Shown piece by piece: positions 1 to 5,112 of a stretch of 7,126 bases of DNA (positions are counted from its first letter, which is position 1; every line of letters begins with the position of its first letter). Under the pieces are notes generated by a model. That model saw only the letters and a program-made list of their open reading frames with translations. It did not search any database and had not been told where the DNA came from. Made by a program: the position numbers and the translations under genes. Source of the stretch: Christensenella sp. UBA1224 (GTDB lineage Bacteria; Bacillota; Clostridia; Christensenellales; Aristaeellaceae); assembly GCA_002309235.1 (NCBI GenBank), contig DBXA01000069.1, forward strand, positions 4,062 to 11,187. Reading direction: 5' to 3'.

Positions 1-42
1 GACAGGCTGCACCAAATACAATTCTCCATTTTAATTACCTGT

Positions 43-236
43 TTATGTATTCTGCTTTGCGGTTTGGCAAGACGCAATCAGCATAACACGAATAGCTTGT
101 ACATTGGCTGCTCAATTCTTGGAAAGCTGCTTGATCAATGTATTCTGTCCGGTATAAAAGTTCAAGCCGGCAGCCCGTCTCGCTTGCTTCTTTCAGGGCG
201 ATCTCAAGTTTGGGATATAAAATCTTTGTCCCTCAC
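43..236 (-). pseudogene. four-helix-bundle protein (23S rRNA intervening-sequence protein family), decayed 3' fragment
   Basis: No single frame is open, but three minus-strand frames joined end to end read as the C-terminal half of this small helical family. From about 236 down to 213 the frame reads VRDKDFIS. It then shifts by one extra base near 212 and continues KLEIALKEASETG, LELLYRTEYIDQAAF and QELSS down to 107. A second extra base near 106 leads into NVQAIRVMLIASCQTAKQNT and a TAA at 43-45. The family core is typically (K)DFI(S/A)K-IALKEANET-YWLELL...MLI-S--TAK, so the register fits once both insertions are removed. Here YW is replaced by CR. The N-terminal half is missing; a hairpin array and the tRNA unit lie in its place. 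The family's function is not well defined; it was first noted in rRNA intervening sequences. The identification rests on remembered family consensus, not a search. Confidence 0.62.
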
Positions 237-313
237 GTCCCGCAGGACGCATCATCAGCGAAGCGGCATCATTGCCGCAGGCAACATCATTTGCCCGCAG
301 AGGCAAACATCAT
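236..313. repeat. tandem short hairpins, each followed by CATCAT
   Basis: CATCAT occurs four times, at 250-255, 267-272, 285-290 and 308-313. A small inverted repeat precedes three of the copies: CGTCC/GGACG (236-240/245-249, loop CGCA), TTGCC/GGCAA (272-276/280-284, loop GCA) and TTTGCC/GGCAAA (290-295/302-307, loop CGCAGA). The remaining unit (256-266) has only a degenerate GC-GAA-GC core. Stem sequences differ between units but stay complementary, while the loop core GCA and the CATCAT spacer are kept. Adjacent arms can also pair across the spacer (GGCAA...TTGCC on the minus strand). No coding function is apparent. It could be a degenerate palindromic extragenic repeat or a structured transcript region. 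Confidence 0.6.
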
Positions 314-315
314 TC

Positions 316-352
316 AAAAAGCAGTGATCTGTTAGACAAATCACTGCTTTTT
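316..352 (-). terminator. intrinsic terminator of the tRNA-Trp gene
   Basis: A perfect 13-bp inverted repeat (316-328 and 340-352) with an 11-base loop begins two bases after the tRNA CCA end. Read on the minus strand, the 3' arm ends in TTTTT, giving the U-run. Because A5 and T5 are both inside the stem, it could also terminate plus-strand transcripts. Confidence 0.85.
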
Positions 353-354
353 GA

Positions 355-428
355 TGGCAGGGGCAGAAGGATTCGAACCCTCAACAAAGGTTTTGGAGAC
401 CCACGTGTTACCATTACACCATGCCCCT
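355..428 (-). tRNA. trnW: tRNA-Trp (anticodon CCA)
   Basis: The minus strand folds as a complete cloverleaf. The acceptor stem AGGGGCA/TGCCCCT pairs fully (422-428 with 359-365). The D stem GTGT/ACAC has loop AATGGTA, the anticodon loop is CTCCAAA with anticodon CCA (plus-strand 394-396), and the T arm is GAGGG-TTCGAAT-CCTTC. Discriminator G is at 358 and CCA is encoded at 355-357. CCA decodes UGG, so it charges tryptophan. The anticodon stem is weak at its outer end: position 27-43 is a U·U mismatch and 28-42 is a G·U pair; the T stem has one G·U pair. The gene stands alone with its own promoter and terminator. Confidence 0.96.
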
Positions 429-442
429 ACGGCACAAGAGTT

Positions 443-472
443 ATTATATAATAACCCTATGTGGAATGTCAA
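443..472 (-). promoter_or_regulatory. sigma-A promoter of tRNA-Trp
   Basis: On the minus strand there is a perfect TTGACA (467-472), an 18-base spacer and a perfect TATAAT (443-448). The -10 box ends 14 bases before the mature tRNA 5' end, leaving a leader of only about 7 bases. Both hexamers match consensus, as expected for a constitutive stable-RNA promoter. Confidence 0.88.
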
Positions 473-520
473 GTTATTTATGCGCGTAATTCGATGAGAT
501 CTGCCCGATCCTCTGCGGAC

Positions 521-535
521 TGACCATTGCGGTCA
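521..535. promoter_or_regulatory. small dyad TGACC-N5-GGTCA, possible operator
   Basis: A perfect 5-bp inverted repeat with a 5-base centre lies 11 bases upstream of the candidate -35 box of the URO-D-like operon. Its position would suit a regulator binding site, but the arms are short and chance occurrence is realistic. No regulator gene is present in the window. Confidence 0.2.
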
Positions 536-546
536 TGCTGCTCAGA

Positions 547-576
547 CTGGCAATCCATTGTAAATTGTGGTATGCT
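547..576 (+). promoter_or_regulatory. candidate promoter of the URO-D-like gene pair
   Basis: A -35-like CTGGCA (547-552), an 18-base spacer and TATGCT (571-576) precede the first gene. TGG at 568-570 supplies an extended -10 (TGn). The predicted transcript would start near 583, giving a leader of about 25 bases with the ribosome site at 593-598. The match is moderate and no better candidate is visible between the tRNA promoter and the gene. Confidence 0.4.
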
Positions 577-607
577 TTTATCTATCAGAGTGAAGGAGCC
601 GGTTTAC

Positions 608-1633
608 ATGGAACTCGAAAGATTTCTGGAGGATATCGAGGAAAGGCTGGAGCCGGATCAGGAGGAAGAGGTACTGGCGGCGTGGCATGCCTGGGCCATG
701 CACGAAAACACCGTTGCTTTTTCAGGCTGCCCGAGAAAACCTGCGAGATCCTGCCTGGAATGGCGGCCGATCAATATAAATGACGCTTTTGCAGATGACG
801 ATCTCATGATCCTCAGCCAGTTTTACAATGTGCATAAAGCCCTTGAGACCGGCGCCGGAAGGACGCTGTATATCCGGGCAAATTACGGCGTGGGCAATAT
901 CGCCACTATGTTCGGCGCGCCTTTGTTCATGATGGACAGGGAGGCGGATACCCTTCCCAATGTCAGGGCGATCGGGCCTGAAAATGCGGCAGCTTTCGCA
1001 AGGGGAGAACTTATCCCGGATATGAAAGAGGGGAACGGGGCATCCATACTGCGCATGGCGGAAAGGTTCCAAAGGATAAGGGAAAAGTACCCGAAGATCG
1101 CGCGTTTTGTAAGGATCGAGCAGCCTGACCTGCAGGGGCCGATGGACAACTGTGAGCTCCTTTGGGGAAGCGGGATCTTCTATGCCCTGTACGATGAGCC
1201 AGATACCATTCACGCTCTTCTGAAAACGGTGACACGCCTCATTGAGGATATGGCAGATAAATGGCACGAGCTCTTTCCGCGCGGGGATGGGACCTGCAGC
1301 TATTTTACCCATGTGGAAAAGGGCGGTATCGCGATCAGGGATGACAGCGCCATGAACCTGAGCCCGGATTTCTTTGATGAGTATATCGCGCCGTATGACG
1401 GGTATCTCCTGAAAAAGTACGGCGGCGTCGTGCATTTCTGCGGGCGGGGGGATCATTTTATCGACAGCCTTTCAAAATTAGAGGGGCTGAACGGCGTCAA
1501 TATCTCCCAGCCGCATTTGAATGATATGGATAAGATCTTTTCCGAAACGGCGGACAGGGGGATCAATCTCTCCATCACGGCGCCCGAGGTCGATATGACG
1601 GGGCATGACAGGGCAAGGATACTCTACTGGTGA
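608..1633 (+). CDS. URO-D superfamily protein (MtaA/CmuA-like), 341 aa, first of a coupled pair
   Basis: The ATG at 608 is chosen because AAGGAG (593-598) lies 9 bases upstream. Longer upstream readings lack a ribosome site and add an unrelated leader. The product (starts MELERFLEDI) looks like a URO-D TIM barrel of usual length, probably cytoplasmic. Visible landmarks are DLQGPMD near residues 174-180, the RDDSAMNLSPDFFDEYIAPY segment near 244-263, HFCG at 276-279, and GVNISQPHLNDMD near 296-308. HFCG resembles the H-x-C zinc motif of MtaA/MtbA methyl-corrinoid:CoM methyltransferases, where zinc activates a thiol. The second cysteine those enzymes need is absent, since no Cys follows residue 278. 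No heme-pathway genes are nearby, so a role as true HemE is unlikely. Methyl transfer to or from an unknown substrate is inference. The stop codon overlaps a possible GTG of the next frame, so the pair is co-transcribed. Confidence 0.85.
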   Translation: MELERFLEDIEERLEPDQEEEVLAAWHAWAMHENTVAFSGCPRKPARSCLEWRPININDAFADDDLMILSQFYNVHKALETGAGRTLYIRANYGVGNIATMFGAPLFMMDREADTLPNVRAIGPENAAAFARGELIPDMKEGNGASILRMAERFQRIREKYPKIARFVRIEQPDLQGPMDNCELLWGSGIFYALYDEPDTIHALLKTVTRLIEDMADKWHELFPRGDGTCSYFTHVEKGGIAIRDDSAMNLSPDFFDEYIAPYDGYLLKKYGGVVHFCGRGDHFIDSLSKLEGLNGVNISQPHLNDMDKIFSETADRGINLSITAPEVDMTGHDRARILYW

Positions 1634-1638
1634 GGAGG
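1633..1638 (+). promoter_or_regulatory. ribosome binding site AGGAGG that sets the TTG start at 1648
   Basis: A perfect AGGAGG sits 9 bases before TTG at 1648. It would lie inside the coding sequence if the GTG at 1630 were used, so it argues for the TTG start. It begins on the last base of the upstream stop codon, which favours translational coupling. Confidence 0.75.
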
Positions 1639-1647
1639 CGCTTGCAC

Positions 1648-2889
1648 TTGGATGAAAAACAGCGCATCAGGGATTTGGCAAAGGAGACATACGAATACGC
1701 CGTTTCGCCGGAAATGGAAAGGCGACGTCTCCTCTGGACCGACCACAACTCGATGGTGTTCACACGCCCTCCCATCTATATCCGGGCGATACCCTTTCAG
1801 GAGTATCCGGAAGCGCAGGAGCTTGTATGTACGGATCCGTACCTTCGGAGCCTTGAAAGCGCGTTTTTGCTGAACCGGTACCGCATGCGCATCAAAAATG
1901 ACGATACGATCATAGAACCCTGGGTCACTGTCCAGGCATCGGTCAGACAGTCACCGGAAGGGGTATACGGATTGCCCGCAGAGCTTGAGGAAAAGACCGG
2001 GGGAGCCATCTGTGCGCGCTTCCATCCGGTCCTCATCGATGAGGAGGATGTGAAAAAGCTCCATGTGATGCCGTATGAGGTGGATGAAGAGGAGACATCG
2101 CGCAGGCTCGAAAGGGCGTATGATGCCGTAGGGGGGATACTCGATATCGCGGAGGACAGGCAGGCGTGCCTGTGCCGCATGTGGAATAACGATATCTCTA
2201 CCGCTATAGCCAAGCTGCGGGGCCTGGAGCAGATCATGTGGGATGTATACGATGATCCCGAATGGCTGAGCAGCCTCGCCGCCTGGATGCGCGACAGGAT
2301 ACTGGAGCACATCGACCAGACGGAAAAGGCAGGCGGGTTCCATCTGGTCAACCATCAGAACCAGGCAATGCCCTACTGCAGGGAGCTTGAACCGCCGTCT
2401 GCTTCCAGGGAACCGGTCCGGACCAAACAGCTGTGGGGCTATATGGCGGCGCAGGAATTTACGACATTCGGCCCCGATATGTTCGAGGAATTCATGTTCC
2501 GCTATCAGAAGCCTATACTGGAGCGGTACGGACTTGCTGCCTACGGGTGCTGCGAGGATTTGACGCAGAAGATCGGCATCATCAAAACGCTCAAAAACCT
2601 GCGCAGGATCGCCGTTTCCCCTTTTGCCGACGTGAAGAAATGCGCGGAAGCGATCGGCGGGGATTACATCCTCTCCTACAGGCCGAACCCCTCTACGGCA
2701 TGTTCCCGGGGCGTGGATGAGGAATTTGTCCGCAGGGAACTGAACGAAGCGGCGGATGTGTTCGATGCAAACGGCTGCAAATGGGACGTCACGCTCAAAG
2801 ACCTGGAGACGACGACAGGCGATCCGGGGGCGATCATACGCTGGACCGCCATCGTGAGGGACGTTCTGGACAGGCGTTACGGAGGATAA
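1648..2889 (+). CDS. URO-D superfamily-like protein, 413 aa, second of a coupled pair
   Basis: TTG at 1648 is preferred as start (protein MDEKQRIRDLAKE...). The in-frame GTG at 1630 overlaps the previous stop and has no ribosome site of its own. The protein resembles the longer, poorly characterised URO-D-like branch common in gut Clostridia. Landmarks are an N-terminal helix with ERRRLLWTDHNS near residues 25-35, a central W-x-D-V-YDDPEWL segment near 198-207, YGCCEDL at 299-305, the SPFADVKKCAEAIGGDY segment at 324-340, and YRPNP at 344-348. The adjacent cysteines 301-302 followed by Glu303 sit where the barrel's active-site motif is expected, possibly a metal or thiol site. Later cysteines are at 332, 352 and 377. 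No signal peptide is seen. Close coupling to the shorter URO-D-like protein suggests a heteromeric complex or two steps on one substrate. The substrate is unknown; methyltransferase activity is a family-based guess. Confidence 0.83.
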   Translation: MDEKQRIRDLAKETYEYAVSPEMERRRLLWTDHNSMVFTRPPIYIRAIPFQEYPEAQELVCTDPYLRSLESAFLLNRYRMRIKNDDTIIEPWVTVQASVRQSPEGVYGLPAELEEKTGGAICARFHPVLIDEEDVKKLHVMPYEVDEEETSRRLERAYDAVGGILDIAEDRQACLCRMWNNDISTAIAKLRGLEQIMWDVYDDPEWLSSLAAWMRDRILEHIDQTEKAGGFHLVNHQNQAMPYCRELEPPSASREPVRTKQLWGYMAAQEFTTFGPDMFEEFMFRYQKPILERYGLAAYGCCEDLTQKIGIIKTLKNLRRIAVSPFADVKKCAEAIGGDYILSYRPNPSTACSRGVDEEFVRRELNEAADVFDANGCKWDVTLKDLETTTGDPGAIIRWTAIVRDVLDRRYGG

Positions 2890-2917
2890 AGCGGCAAGCA
2901 TAACAGCAGTAATAAAG

Positions 2918-2944
2918 AAGGGAGGCCTTTTCCGGGCCTCCCTT
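2918..2944. terminator. bidirectional intrinsic terminator between convergent operons
   Basis: A perfect 10-bp stem (2918-2927 with 2935-2944), GC-rich at its core, has a 7-base loop. The plus-strand tail reads GTGTTT and the minus-strand tail TTCTTTATTA, so the minus-strand exit is the more U-rich. It sits 28 bases after the URO-D-like operon stop and 14 bases from the isomerase stop, and it serves both. Confidence 0.85.
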
Positions 2945-2958
2945 GTGTTTCACGGGCG

Positions 2959-3822
2959 TCAGACGATCTCGTAACCCATCTTTGTCAGGTTGTCCCTGTC
3001 GATCGTCAGGGCTTCGTAGACCGAGCGGCCGTACAGCTGGTCCTGTTCGATGAAGAAATACTCCGCGCCGGCGGCTTTTCCGGCTTCGATGCAGGCGGGG
3101 ATATCGAGATTTCCTTCCCCGAGCTCCGCAAATTCCACAAGCTCCGCGAAAGCCTTGCCGAAGGCACCGAAGTTGCCCTTCGCGATCTCAACCATGGTGC
3201 TCTGCGGGATCACACCGATCCGGTAATCCTTGAGGTGGATGAGCTTTACCTTACCGGCATACCGGTTGATGATGTGGACGGGATCCTCGCCGCCGCGGTG
3301 TACCCAGTGGACATCGAGCTCAAAGCCCAGGGTCGGACAGTTCTCCCTTATGATGTCGAGGAGATATTTGCCGTCGTATTTATGGAATTCCACATGGTGG
3401 TTGTGGTAGTACAGGTCTATGCCTTCGTCCTTCAGCTTCTGTGCGGCGATCTCCGCCATCTTGCAGAAGTGGAGCACCGCGTCAAGGTCTGACATGCAGT
3501 TCATGGGCAGCATACCGATGCGCAGGTACCTGCAGTCGAGTGTGCGGCAATCCGATACGATCTTCCTGAAATGCGTGGCGATGGATTCACCGCCCATGGG
3601 TCCGTTCGGCGTAACGCCGGCGGAAAGGGAAGCGATCTTGATCCCGAACTCCTCCTGTGCCTTTTTCATGCTCTGCACGTTTGCAGGAGTCATGGGGATC
3701 TGGGAGATCTCGACACACCTGTAACCGATCTCACTTACTTTTTTCAGCGTCTCATAAGCGCCGATGGACGCGAATTCCTCCTTCAGCATCATTGCCTGGA
3801 CGCCGACCTTCAATTGTTTCAT
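2959..3822 (-). CDS. sugar phosphate isomerase/epimerase-like TIM-barrel protein (AP_endonuc_2 fold), 287 aa
   Basis: The start is ATG at 3822, with AAGGAG (3831-3836) 8 bases upstream. A GTG at 3831 in the same frame overlaps that ribosome site and is rejected. The protein (MKQLKVGVQA...) has the xylose-isomerase-like barrel of the IolE/IolI/epimerase superfamily. Probable metal or catalytic segments are YYHNHHVEF (residues 138-146), ELDVHW (168-173), KLIHLKDY (193-200) and FFIEQDQ (256-262). His140 or Glu145, Asp170, His196 and Glu259 are the likely divalent-metal set. It is cytoplasmic with no signal peptide. It lies 19 bases after the Gfo/Idh/MocA gene, so they form one operon. Possible roles are inosose-type dehydration, keto-sugar epimerisation, or beta-elimination of a 3-keto glycoside as in the TIM-barrel subunit of C-glycoside deglycosidases. 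The sequence alone does not decide between them. Confidence 0.88.
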   Translation of the reverse strand: MKQLKVGVQAMMLKEEFASIGAYETLKKVSEIGYRCVEISQIPMTPANVQSMKKAQEEFGIKIASLSAGVTPNGPMGGESIATHFRKIVSDCRTLDCRYLRIGMLPMNCMSDLDAVLHFCKMAEIAAQKLKDEGIDLYYHNHHVEFHKYDGKYLLDIIRENCPTLGFELDVHWVHRGGEDPVHIINRYAGKVKLIHLKDYRIGVIPQSTMVEIAKGNFGAFGKAFAELVEFAELGEGNLDIPACIEAGKAAGAEYFFIEQDQLYGRSVYEALTIDRDNLTKMGYEIV

Positions 3823-3830
3823 ATTCAGCA

Positions 3831-3836
3831 CTCCTT
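3831..3836 (-). promoter_or_regulatory. ribosome binding site AAGGAG that sets the ATG start at 3822
   Basis: AAGGAG on the minus strand lies 8 bases from ATG 3822. It overlaps the alternative GTG start (3829-3831), which excludes that start. It falls in the 19-base gap after the upstream gene's stop. Confidence 0.8.
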
Positions 3837-3841
3837 TCCTC

Positions 3842-5008
3842 TCAGATCTGCGGGAATTTGCCTTCGTCCGCTATGCGCTTGTTCAGTTCCCGGATATACA
3901 GGTCTTCATCCACAGGCAGTTCGACTTCTTTTCCGAGCCAGCTGGACAGAAGCATCGCATTGGCGAGATTGACGCCGTTGATGCCGTCCGTTCCGGGTGC
4001 AAGCAGCTTTTCACCCGTCAGGATATGGGCGGCGAAGTTCTGGAGGACCTTTCCGTGCTGCACGCCCCAGGCATCGGTGCTCTCGATCGTCTCGGTTTCA
4101 TAGAGCTTGCCTGAACCCCTGCCCATCACGAGCCGCGAGACATCCTGCATGCTCATGGTGGAGTTCATTTCCGTCTCGGTTTTCGAGAAACGATACACGG
4201 TCGCCTTTTTGCTGTCTTCCACCACGATCTTGCCGCCGTCGAGGTCTATCTCCAGCCTGTCGGTGCCGACCGGGTCATGCGTGCAGGTGATGAAGACGCC
4301 GGTAGCGCCGTTCGGGTATTCGACAGTTGCGGTGACATCGTTATCGACGATGATATCCCTGTGACAGCCGTATTCGATCTTCGCGTATACCTTGCTGGGG
4401 ATCCCGCAGATCCATTGCCAGAGGTCGAGCTGGTGCGGAGCCTGGTTTACCAGCACGCCGCCGCCTTCTCCGCCCCAGGTCGCGCGCCAGGCGCTCTGCT
4501 GGTAGTAGTTATCCGGCCTCCACCAGCTGTTGATGATCCAGTTGGAGCGCCGCATCTCACCCAGTTCCCCGCCTTGTACGATCTCACGCAGCTTCTGGTA
4601 CAGGGAGTTCGTACGCTGGTTGAACATGATGCCGAAAGCGGTCTCCGGGTGCTTGAGAGAGCATTCGTTCATCTCACGAACGGCTTTCGCGTAAACACCG
4701 GCAGGCTTTTCCACGAGGACAGGCATGCCGTGTTCAAGTGCGTAGATGGCGATGACCGGGTGAAGGTAGTGCGGGACTGTGGTAACTACGGCATCGACCT
4801 TACCGGAGGCGATCATGTCCTTCCAGTCCGTGAAGAAAGGTATTTCCGGGTACATGATCTCACACATCGTTTTTTTATCCGGATCGATGTCGCACAGGGC
4901 GCCTAGGACACAGTTTTCGGGCATGGGGCCCATGCCTCCCGTCAGGTAGCGGGAATAGAAGCCGCCCTGCGTTCCGACGCCGATGATACCATAGCGAAGC
5001 TTTTCCAT
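3842..5008 (-). CDS. Gfo/Idh/MocA-family NAD(P)-dependent sugar oxidoreductase, 388 aa
   Basis: Start ATG 5008 follows AAGGAG (5016-5021) at 7 bases. An N-terminal Rossmann domain carries the dinucleotide motif GxGxxG at residues 10-15 (GVGTQG). CDIDPDK follows the second strand near 39-45. The family signature EKP is at 100-102, with Lys101 as the expected catalytic lysine. In the C-terminal alpha/beta domain, GGGVLVNQAPHQLD (182-195) supplies the conserved His192 and Asp195. Size fits the larger members of the family. It would oxidise or reduce a secondary hydroxyl of a sugar, cyclitol or glycoside in the cytoplasm. It forms an operon with the downstream TIM-barrel isomerase and lies after a terminator that follows the transporter binding protein. 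Comparable pairings are IolG-IolE in inositol catabolism and DgpA with its deglycosidase partners. Substrate and cofactor preference cannot be fixed from sequence. Confidence 0.92.
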   Translation of the reverse strand: MEKLRYGIIGVGTQGGFYSRYLTGGMGPMPENCVLGALCDIDPDKKTMCEIMYPEIPFFTDWKDMIASGKVDAVVTTVPHYLHPVIAIYALEHGMPVLVEKPAGVYAKAVREMNECSLKHPETAFGIMFNQRTNSLYQKLREIVQGGELGEMRRSNWIINSWWRPDNYYQQSAWRATWGGEGGGVLVNQAPHQLDLWQWICGIPSKVYAKIEYGCHRDIIVDNDVTATVEYPNGATGVFITCTHDPVGTDRLEIDLDGGKIVVEDSKKATVYRFSKTETEMNSTMSMQDVSRLVMGRGSGKLYETETIESTDAWGVQHGKVLQNFAAHILTGEKLLAPGTDGINGVNLANAMLLSSWLGKEVELPVDEDLYIRELNKRIADEGKFPQI

Positions 5009-5071
5009 ATGATAACTCCTTTTCTGTTTTTTCCGGGGATATACCGGGCTGTCCGATACATGCTCCCATAA

Positions 5072-5099
5072 AAAGAGGCAAGGCCGTTAAGGCCTTGCC
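5072..5099 (-). terminator. intrinsic terminator after the solute-binding protein gene
   Basis: A perfect 9-bp GC-rich stem (5077-5085 with 5091-5099) with a 5-base loop starts 13 bases after the binding-protein stop. On the minus strand it is followed by TCTTTTTA. It separates the transporter genes from the oxidoreductase-isomerase pair. No strong promoter is visible in the 70 bases before the oxidoreductase, so the downstream pair may depend on partial read-through. Confidence 0.85.
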
Positions 5100-5112
5100 C
5101 TGTAAGTCAGGA

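Noticed and set aside
1..29. Minus-strand ATG at 29 opening a frame (MENCIWCSL...) that leaves the window
   Set aside because: Only nine codons are visible and the upstream AGGT is a weak ribosome site. A gene starting here is possible but cannot be supported.
64..335. Two overlapping plus-strand ORFs of 87 and 65 codons
   Set aside because: No ribosome sites, one begins with TTG, and both run through the hairpin array and into the tRNA terminator. The minus strand of the same stretch carries recognisable four-helix-bundle remnants.
527..607. Upstream extension of the first URO-D-like protein by 27 residues
   Set aside because: The TTG start at 527 has no ribosome site and lies upstream of the likely promoter. 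ATG 608 has a well-spaced AAGGAG.
722..1456. 244-codon minus-strand ORF opposite the first URO-D-like gene
   Set aside because: It is the antisense of a gene with clear family motifs and has no recognisable protein features.
608..2889. Calling either URO-D-like protein HemE (uroporphyrinogen decarboxylase)
   Set aside because: There is no other heme gene nearby, motifs fit the divergent MtaA-like branches, and two unequal paralogues in one operon are not expected for HemE.
1951..2901. 316-codon minus-strand ORF opposite the second URO-D-like gene
   Set aside because: It is an antisense shadow in a GC-rich gene, and its composition is rich in Arg, His and Pro as expected of a mirror frame.
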